From DASQFQ01 sp035633075 (GTDB lineage: Bacteria; Actinomycetota; Thermoleophilia; Solirubrobacterales; Solirubrobacteraceae): a stretch of DNA of 30,942 bases. A program made the translations under genes and the position numbers. The notes beneath the pieces were generated by a model. The model ran no database searches. It was given only the letters and a program-made list of their open reading frames with translations, and had not been told where the DNA came from. How positions within the stretch are numbered: position 1 is the stretch's first letter; every line of letters starts with the position of its first letter. The stretch is from contig DASQFQ010000015.1 of assembly GCA_035633075.1 (NCBI GenBank), forward strand, positions 1 through 30,942. The letters are read 5' to 3'. Below, piece after piece: positions 25,500 to 30,942 of this stretch.

Positions 25500-26678
25500 C
25501 TACAGGAAGCCCGGGCGCCCGTCCCAGTCGTTCTCGAGCGCCCAGCGGGCACCGACCGTCCAGGCCTGGACGCGGTTGGCGGTCGGCGCGGGCTCGAGCT
25601 CTCCGGCCCTCGTGACCGCATAGAGCTCGGGGGCGAGGCCGAGGCGGTCCAGCGCGGCGAGGACTCCGGAGCGAACCCGCTCGGCCGCCTCGGGCCGACC
25701 GGCGGCACGCAGGCCGCTCCACCCCAGCCACGAGTCGAACGGCCAGACCGAGCCGCGGTGGTAGGCCTGCGGGTCGAACACCGGGCTCGTGCTCGCGAGC
25801 GTGCGCAGGCCGAAGGGGGTCAGGACGTCGGGCTCGCACAGGCGCTCGGCGACCGACTCGCGGCTGGCGTCCGACAGCGCGCCCGACCACAGCAGCCAGC
25901 CGAGCTGGGAGCCCGGGCCGGGAACGCCGAGATCGTCGCCCTCCAGCGCCATCACGCCCGGGCCGAAGTCGCGCTCGAGCCGCGCCGCCAGCGCCTCGGC
26001 CCGCCGGGTCCAGGCCTCCTCGCCCGCGAGCGCGTGCAGCGCGCGCAGGGCGGCATAGGCCACGGCCTGGACGTCGGCGTCGGCCTGCGGCGCGCGCGGG
26101 GGGCTGCCGTCGGGGCGCAGGATCCCGCTGCCCTGGGCCCGGCCCTCCTCCGATCCCGCGGCGTCGCGCCAGCCCTGCTGGGCGAGGCCGCCGGGACGCT
26201 CGCGGGGGCCGTAGCGGATGAGGCCGCCACCGCGGGCGAGCGCCCGCTCGACCCAGCCGGCCGCGGCCCGCCACGCGGGCTCGAGCTCCGCGGTGAGCGA
26301 GTCGTCGCCGAGCGCGGCGAGCACCACGAGGAACCACAGGGTCGAGTCGGCCGAGCCGTAGTAGAGCAGCGCGCCGTCGCGCACCGGCCAGCCGCGCTCG
26401 ACCAGCCACCCTGGCGCCTGCGGCCTGTGCTCATGCGGGATCTTGCCCGGCTCCTCATCGGTGTCGGCGTCGTCGGCCCGGCCCTGGAGCGAGGCGAGGG
26501 CGCGCAGCGTGGCGGCCGCCACCTCCGGCCGGGCCGGGAGCACCTGCAGGGCGCAGATCAGCGAGTCGCGGCCGAACAGGGCGTGGAAGCGCCCGGGGTC
26601 GCCGGGCTCCACGGGAGGCGCCGACGCGTAGGGCCAGCCCTCCGGTGACAGCAGCGAGTCGAGGGCGGCGACGGTCAT
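25500..26678 (-). CDS. Glycogen-debranching-like six-hairpin glycosidase, cytoplasmic
   Basis: A 392-residue protein without signal peptide. FHALFGRDSLICALQVLPA near residue 31 matches the FGRD entry of amylo-alpha-1,6-glucosidase/GDE C-domains. It continues with GKIPHEHR, YYGSADSTLWFLVVLAALG, YHRGSVWPFDSWLG and ends WALENDWDGRPGFL, all typical of the (alpha/alpha)6 barrel. The usual N-terminal beta domain of bacterial debranching enzymes (about 250-300 residues) is absent. The ATG at 26678 overlaps the GH13 gene's TGA by ATGA, so it is coupled to that gene. It likely trims branched alpha-glucans or short oligosaccharides with GH13. A hydrolase acting on another glucoside cannot be excluded. 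Confidence 0.8.
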   Translation of the reverse strand: MTVAALDSLLSPEGWPYASAPPVEPGDPGRFHALFGRDSLICALQVLPARPEVAAATLRALASLQGRADDADTDEEPGKIPHEHRPQAPGWLVERGWPVRDGALLYYGSADSTLWFLVVLAALGDDSLTAELEPAWRAAAGWVERALARGGGLIRYGPRERPGGLAQQGWRDAAGSEEGRAQGSGILRPDGSPPRAPQADADVQAVAYAALRALHALAGEEAWTRRAEALAARLERDFGPGVMALEGDDLGVPGPGSQLGWLLWSGALSDASRESVAERLCEPDVLTPFGLRTLASTSPVFDPQAYHRGSVWPFDSWLGWSGLRAAGRPEAAERVRSGVLAALDRLGLAPELYAVTRAGELEPAPTANRVQAWTVGARWALENDWDGRPGFL

Positions 26679-28315
26679 GCGCGCAGGTCGACGACCGCCG
26701 CCTGCCATGGCGCCAGCGTCAGGGTTCCCGCCACCGACTCGCCGTCGCGCGATCGGTCCGTGGCGATGGCCACCGTCCCCTGCACACGCTCGAGCGAGCG
26801 CTCGCCGTCGGCGAGGTTGAGCGCCACCGCGAAGGCGTCGCCGCGCCGGAACGCCCATGCGCCGTCGGGCGCGGGCAGCGTCCTGTAGGTCCCGCTGCGC
26901 AGCTCCGAGCGCGCGCGGCGCAGGGCGATGAGGTCGCGCACGAGGTGCAGTTGCGAGCCCGGCTCCTCGCGCTGGTCGGCGACGTTGCACGCCGCCGGGT
27001 CGCCGAACGGGAGCCACGGGCTGGCGGCGGGGTCGGTGAAGCCGGCCCCCGGTGCGCCCGTCCACTGCATCGGCGTGCGGCAGGGGTCGCGGTTGCGGTC
27101 GGGGTCACCGGTGCGGCGCGGGACCGGGTCCAGCGCCTTGTCGGGGTCGAGCGGGACGTCGGCCAGGCCGATCTCGTCGCCGTAGTAGAGGAACGGGGTG
27201 CCGCGAAGGGTGAGCAGCATCACCATGGCGAGCCGGGCGCGCGCGGGGTCGCCGTCGGCCCATCGCGTCGCCAGCCGGCCGGCGTCGTGGTTGGAGCCCG
27301 TCCACACCGGCCAGGACGACGACTGCAGCCTCGCCTCCACGGCCTCGACGATCTCGCGCATCGCGGTCGCGTCGAGCGCAGCGTGGACGAACAGGAAGTT
27401 GAAGGCCAGGTTGAGCTCGTCCTCCCCCTTCCCGTAGAAGGGGATGAGGTGGTCGAGGTCGAGCACGTAGGTCTCCCCCACCAGGATGCGCTTGGGCTCC
27501 TGCGCCTCGGCCAGGGTGCGCCAACGGCGCAGCACGTCGTGGACCTCCGGGCGGTTCATCGAGAAGACCTGCTGGAGCCCGCGCCGCTTGATGAACGGGT
27601 GGTCCTTGGGCGTCGCCGCCGGGTCGTCGCGTAGCTCGCGGTCCTTGACGATCGCGTGACAGACGTCGATGCGGAAGCCCGCCACCCCGCGGTGAAACCA
27701 GAAGCGCAGGATGTCGTCGAAGGCGACGCGCACGTCCTCGTTCCACCAGTTGAGGTCCGGCTGGGAGGGGAGGAAGTTGTGCAGGTAGAACTGGCCGCTC
27801 GCCTCGTCGAGGCTCCAGGCGGAGCCGCCGAAGGAGCTCTGCCAGTTGTTGGGCGGCGAGCCGTCGGGCCTCGGGTCCGCCCACACGTAGAAGTCGCGGT
27901 GCGGCGCCCCTGGGTCGCCCAGCGCCTCCTGAAACCAGGCGTGACGGTCGCTGGTGTGGTTGGGGACGAGGTCGAGCAGCACGCGGATTCCACGCGTGCC
28001 GGCCTCGGCGACGAGCTCCTCGAGGTCGGCCAGCGTCCCGAGGTCGGGATGCACGGTGCAGTAGTCGGCGACGTCGTAGCCCCAGTCGTCGTTGGGCGAG
28101 GGCATCGTCGGGTTCAGCCAGATCCCGTCGATCCCGAGCCACTCGAGGTGGTCGAGGCGGCCGATCGCACCCCGCAGGTCGCCGATCCCGTCGCCGTCGG
28201 AGTCCGCAAAGGAACGCGGGTAGATCTGGTAGAGAACGCCGTCGCGCCACCATGACGGCGCGACGGCGGCCGCGCCATGCTCCGGCTCGGCGGCGGTCGT
28301 GGGCTCCACGGACAT
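26675..28315 (-). CDS. GH13 alpha-glucosidase (oligo-1,6-glucosidase/trehalose-maltose type)
   Basis: A 546-residue cytoplasmic glycoside hydrolase of family 13. Region I is DLVPNHTSD (115-123), region II GFRIDV with nucleophile D217, region III ILVGETYV with acid/base E281, and region IV GSNHD with D344. The order YQIYPRSFADSDGDGIGDL near residue 29 is typical of the oligo-1,6-glucosidase/alpha-glucosidase subfamily, and PMQWTG supports it. It lacks a signal peptide, so it should hydrolyse imported oligosaccharides. The ATG at 28315 is preceded 8 nt upstream by TATCCT and no SD, suggesting a leaderless message. It is first in a unit with the debranching-like gene and diverges from the MalE-type binding protein gene. 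Confidence 0.93.
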   Translation of the reverse strand: MSVEPTTAAEPEHGAAAVAPSWWRDGVLYQIYPRSFADSDGDGIGDLRGAIGRLDHLEWLGIDGIWLNPTMPSPNDDWGYDVADYCTVHPDLGTLADLEELVAEAGTRGIRVLLDLVPNHTSDRHAWFQEALGDPGAPHRDFYVWADPRPDGSPPNNWQSSFGGSAWSLDEASGQFYLHNFLPSQPDLNWWNEDVRVAFDDILRFWFHRGVAGFRIDVCHAIVKDRELRDDPAATPKDHPFIKRRGLQQVFSMNRPEVHDVLRRWRTLAEAQEPKRILVGETYVLDLDHLIPFYGKGEDELNLAFNFLFVHAALDATAMREIVEAVEARLQSSSWPVWTGSNHDAGRLATRWADGDPARARLAMVMLLTLRGTPFLYYGDEIGLADVPLDPDKALDPVPRRTGDPDRNRDPCRTPMQWTGAPGAGFTDPAASPWLPFGDPAACNVADQREEPGSQLHLVRDLIALRRARSELRSGTYRTLPAPDGAWAFRRGDAFAVALNLADGERSLERVQGTVAIATDRSRDGESVAGTLTLAPWQAAVVDLRA

Positions 28316-28323
28316 GGCGGCGC

Positions 28324-28329
28324 AGGATA
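28324..28329 (-). promoter_or_regulatory. Putative -10 element for the GH13 gene
   Basis: TATCCT on the minus strand ends 8 nt before the ATG at 28315, with no SD in between. This again suggests a leaderless transcript. No -35 match was found at 17-18 bp. Confidence 0.4.
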
Positions 28330-28353
28330 CGCACCCGCCCGAACGCCGGAGCG

Positions 28354-28383
28354 TTGACAGTCGCGGAGCGGCCGTGATTGGAT
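28354..28383 (+). promoter_or_regulatory. Putative promoter of the MalEFG-type transporter operon
   Basis: TTGACA (28354-28359) is followed after an 18-bp spacer by TTGGAT (28378-28383), a weak -10. The start codon lies about 117 nt further on, leaving a leader that contains the 14-bp palindrome at 28423-28436. Confidence 0.45.
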
Positions 28384-28422
28384 GCAGGCCGATTCCACGA
28401 GGGAGTCTCACACCCTGGCGAT

Positions 28423-28436
28423 GTGCCGGCCGGCAC
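28423..28436 (+). promoter_or_regulatory. Perfect 14-bp palindrome upstream of the binding-protein gene
   Basis: GTGCCGGCCGGCAC is a perfect palindrome in the divergent region between the GH13 and transporter genes, about 40 bp downstream of the putative promoter. It could be an operator for a regulator not encoded here. Chance is possible in such GC-rich DNA. Confidence 0.35.
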
Positions 28437-28499
28437 GATCGCTCACCCGAGTGCGATGATGGCCCAGGGTCAAACGGTTCTTCAAACGAGGGGGAGCTC

Positions 28500-29816
28500 G
28501 TGTCAAAGCGTCTCGTCATGTTGGGGCTGTGTGCAGTGTTCGCCTGCACCATGCTCGTCGCGGCCTGTGGCGGTGACGACAAGGGCGGCGGTACCGGCGG
28601 TGCCGGTGGCACCAAGGACACCGGCCAGACCGCGGGCGCCAAGGCCGTCGACCCGAAGTCGATGGACAGCGCCAAGGGCAACGTCACCTACTGCACGGGC
28701 AAGGACACCTCAGGTGACCTCAAGGAGGGCGTCAAGGAGTTCAACGCGAAGAACCCAGGCCTGACGGCGAAGCTCCTGGAGTTCCCCGAGTCCGCCGACG
28801 AGCAGCGCAACCAGTTCATCCAGCGCCAGCGCGCCAAGGCCGCCGACTGCGACGGCTTCGAGGCCGACGTGGTCTGGACGGCCGAGTTCGCCTCCCAGAA
28901 GTGGCTGCTCGACATGACCCCCTACGTCGAGGCGCGCAAGGACGAGTTCATACCCTCGACGCTCTCGTCGGTCACTTACGAGGGCAAGAACTGGGGCGTT
29001 CCGCGCGCCTCCGACGCCGGGCTCCTCTACTACCGGACCGACCAGGTCAAGGAAGTCCCGGCGACGTGGCAGGACGTCTACAAGCAGGCGGCCGATGGCA
29101 AGGGCATCGTCTACCAGGGCGCCTCCTACGAGGGCCTCACGGTGAACTTCCTCGAGCTGGCCTTCGCGGCCGGCGGCAAGGTGCTCTCAGATGACGGCAA
29201 GAAGCCCGAGATCAACTCGCCCGCGAACGTCAAGGCGCTGCAGTTCATGGTCGACGGCGTCAAGAACGGCGCCGCCCCCAAGGCCGTGACCACCTACATG
29301 GAGGAGGAGGCGCGTCGCGCCTTCGAGGCAGGCAAGGCGACGTTCGAGCGCCAGTGGCCGTACGCCTACGCGCTAGGCAACATGAAGGGCTCGAAGGTCA
29401 AGGGCAAGTTCAAGGTCGCCGCGTATCCGCCCTTCGAGGGCGGCGGCAAGGCGGCGATACTCGGCGGTCACAACATGGTCATCTCCGCCTTCTCGAAAAA
29501 CCCGGGTGGCGCCCTCAAGCTCATCGACTACCTCACCTCGACCGAGCGGATCACCAAGAACGCCGTCGACTTCTCCAAGACGCCGGTGCTCACCGCTTCG
29601 TTCGAGGACCCGGCCGTCAAGAAGGCCCTGCCGTTCGTCGACGAGCTCAAGCAGGCGGTCGAGCAGGCCAAGTCGCGACCGGTCTCGCCGGTGTACAGCC
29701 AGATCTCGCAGGCCATCTACAAGAACGTCAACAACGCCCTGTCGGGTCAGGCCGAGCCCCAGGCGGCGCTCGAGAAGGCCAGCAAGGACATGGAAAAGGC
29801 CCTGGCGACCTTCTAG
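28500..29816 (+). CDS. MalE-type (family 1) sugar-binding lipoprotein
   Basis: A 438-residue exported lipoprotein for oligosaccharide capture. The N-terminus SKRLVMLGLCAVFACTMLVA ends in the lipobox VAAC with lipidated C23, then an Asp/Gly/Thr linker. The mature part is a type II binding-protein fold of solute-binding family 1: VTYCTGKDTSGDLKEGVKEF, DVVWTAEFASQKWLLDMTPY, NWGVPRASDAGLLYYRTD, ERQWPYAYAL and a GGHNMVISAFSKN segment. This resembles the trehalose/maltose LpqY/ThuE group. The GTG at 28500 follows a good GAGGGGGAG SD, and the signal sequence begins there, ruling out longer forms. It is followed in operon by two MalF/MalG-type permeases. Confidence 0.92.
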   Translation: MSKRLVMLGLCAVFACTMLVAACGGDDKGGGTGGAGGTKDTGQTAGAKAVDPKSMDSAKGNVTYCTGKDTSGDLKEGVKEFNAKNPGLTAKLLEFPESADEQRNQFIQRQRAKAADCDGFEADVVWTAEFASQKWLLDMTPYVEARKDEFIPSTLSSVTYEGKNWGVPRASDAGLLYYRTDQVKEVPATWQDVYKQAADGKGIVYQGASYEGLTVNFLELAFAAGGKVLSDDGKKPEINSPANVKALQFMVDGVKNGAAPKAVTTYMEEEARRAFEAGKATFERQWPYAYALGNMKGSKVKGKFKVAAYPPFEGGGKAAILGGHNMVISAFSKNPGGALKLIDYLTSTERITKNAVDFSKTPVLTASFEDPAVKKALPFVDELKQAVEQAKSRPVSPVYSQISQAIYKNVNNALSGQAEPQAALEKASKDMEKALATF

Positions 29817-29827
29817 GGGGATAACCG

Positions 29828-30757
29828 ATGGAAGCCGCCTCAGTACGGGCGGGCACGCCGAAGAGGGGGCGCTCCCGAGGCATCTCGGAGCGCCGCCTCG
29901 CGACGATCATGGTGTCGCCGTCGATGTTCCTCATCGCGCTGGTCGCGGCGTACCCGATCGGCTATGCGATCTGGCTGTCGCTGCACGAGTACAGCGTGCG
30001 GGTGGCCGGGCTGTCGCGCTGGGCCGGCCTGCGCAACTACACCACCGCGCTGCAGGACTCCGCGTTCTGGGAAGCCGTGAGGACGACGTTCATCTTCACG
30101 GGCGCGTCGGTCGTGCTGGAGACTGTGCTGGGCCTCGCGATGGCGATGGCCATGCAGTCGGCCTTCCGGGGTCAGGGGGCGCTGCGCACCGTCGTCCTGG
30201 TGCCGTGGGCGATCCTCACGGTCGTCACGGCGATCCTGTGGCAGACGATCTTCGAGCCGTCGCTGGGGTTCGCGAACAGCCTGCTCGGCGCGGTGGGCCT
30301 TCCCAGCGACACGGTCTGGCTCGGCCAGAGCCCGGAGGCGCTGATCGTGATGATCATCGCGGACACCTGGAAGACCGCGCCGTTCATGGCCCTGCTGCTG
30401 CTCGCCGGCCTGCAGGTGATCCCCAGCGAGATATACGAGGCGGCCAAGGTCGACGGGGCGACGGCTTGGCAGCGCTTCACGCGCATCACGCTGCCGCTCC
30501 TGAAGCCCGCGCTGCTCGTGGCGCTCATCTTCCGCACGCTCGACGCGCTGCGGATCTTCGACCTGCCGTTCGTGCTCACCAAGGGCGCGCACAGCACCAC
30601 CACCCTGTCGCTCATCTCCTACGAGACGTTCTCGACGAACCGGATCCTCGGGCTGGGATCGGCGCTCGCGATCCTCACGTTCATCATCGTGATGATCGTC
30701 TCATTTGCCTACATCCGGTTCGTGGGCGGCAACATCCGAGGCCTGGCGGAGGACTAG
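29828..30757 (+). CDS. MalF-type sugar ABC transporter permease
   Basis: A 309-residue integral membrane subunit of the binding-protein-dependent transport family, with about six transmembrane helices after a short cytoplasmic N-terminus. The EAA loop is clear in EAAKVDGATAWQRFTRITLP near residue 203, where the cytoplasmic ATPase docks. Other family blocks are YPIGYAIWLSLHEY, RTVVLVPWAILTVVTAILW and a late LRIFDLPFVLTKG. The ATG at 29828 lies 11 bp after the binding-protein stop, with an AGGGGGAT SD. The first eight residues, MEAASVRA, are repeated in the next gene. The ATPase subunit is not in the window; a shared MsmK/UgpC-like ATPase elsewhere is usual for this family. Confidence 0.94.
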   Translation: MEAASVRAGTPKRGRSRGISERRLATIMVSPSMFLIALVAAYPIGYAIWLSLHEYSVRVAGLSRWAGLRNYTTALQDSAFWEAVRTTFIFTGASVVLETVLGLAMAMAMQSAFRGQGALRTVVLVPWAILTVVTAILWQTIFEPSLGFANSLLGAVGLPSDTVWLGQSPEALIVMIIADTWKTAPFMALLLLAGLQVIPSEIYEAAKVDGATAWQRFTRITLPLLKPALLVALIFRTLDALRIFDLPFVLTKGAHSTTTLSLISYETFSTNRILGLGSALAILTFIIVMIVSFAYIRFVGGNIRGLAED

Positions 30758-30761
30758 ACCC

Positions 30762-30942
30762 ATGGAAGCCGCAAGCGTCCGCGCCGATGCGATCGATCGC
30801 ACAGAGCCCCGGGTGGCGATCAAGAAGGAGAAGCGCCCGAAAGAAGGCACCCCGTGGTGGCAGTGGGTCGCCGTCGCGGCGATCGTCCTCTTCTGCCTGT
30901 TCCCCTTCTACTGGCTGATCAACGTGTCGCTGAGGACGGGGC
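30762..30942 (+). CDS. MalG-type sugar ABC transporter permease, cut by the window end
   Basis: The first 60 codons of the second permease. It has a basic cytoplasmic N-terminus (residues 1-30, Lys-rich KKEKRPKEG) and a first transmembrane helix WVAVAAIVLFCLFPFYWLIN followed by VSLRTG, the usual start of MalG-type proteins. The ATG at 30762 lies 4 bp after the upstream stop, with GGAGGAC as a possible SD inside the preceding gene. It opens with the same MEAASVRA as its neighbour. The EAA loop and the rest lie beyond the window. Confidence 0.88.
   Translation, partial: MEAASVRADAIDRTEPRVAIKKEKRPKEGTPWWQWVAVAAIVLFCLFPFYWLINVSLRTG

Overview
The window is about 31 kb of very GC-rich DNA with dense, short-spaced genes. 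Many start codons are GTG, many neighbours overlap by ATGA or GTGA, and SD sequences are often missing. This, together with the protein flavour (DivIVA, LysM plus SLT transglycosylase, MalEFG- and FrcBCA-type transporters), suggests a high-GC actinobacterium, probably of the Thermoleophilia/Solirubrobacterales kind. That placement is an inference; no rRNA or other taxonomic marker is present, and I see no tRNA, IS element, phage gene or CRISPR array.

Layout. (1) 1-1800: the tail of an unidentified gene, then panC and panB (pantothenate synthesis). (2) 1801-2260: a decayed stretch holding the first ~23 codons of a probable DUF47/PhoU-like gene and a small two-helix membrane protein broken by a one-base frameshift. 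(3) 2273-3930: a hexapeptide acyltransferase diverging from a secreted LysM-LysM-transglycosylase. (4) 3946-6831: uvrA. (5) 6899-16100: a two-way sugar catabolic cluster. The minus arm holds a class I aldolase and a Gfo/Idh/MocA oxidoreductase. The plus arm holds a PfkB kinase, a LacI regulator with a clear promoter and a perfect 14-bp operator, a ManA-like isomerase, a single-domain sugar ABC ATPase, a permease, a binding lipoprotein, a strong hairpin and an FGGY kinase. (6) 16097-18895: on the minus strand, in order of transcription after uvrB, a truncated GNAT remnant, an unknown protein with a probable 5' frameshift, a DivIVA-like protein and an M32 (Taq) carboxypeptidase. (7) 18893-20917: uvrB. 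(8) 20995-22862: a universal stress protein gene with an in-frame TAG, then an APC amino acid permease. (9) 22922-30942: an alpha-glucan locus with a secreted six-hairpin glycosidase, a cytoplasmic debranching-like six-hairpin protein, a GH13 alpha-glucosidase, and a diverging MalE/MalF/MalG-type transporter cut by the window end.

How it fits together. Region 5 looks like a complete uptake-to-triose route for one sugar: a binding protein, permease and ATPase for import, then isomerase, dehydrogenase and two kinases leading to a ketose bisphosphate that the aldolase could split. The sugar cannot be named from sequence. Region 9 looks like extracellular alpha-glucan trimming, uptake of oligosaccharides and intracellular hydrolysis. 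Five genes in the window appear broken (DUF47, small membrane protein, GNAT, unknown protein, universal stress protein), which points either to real local decay or to base errors in the sequence.
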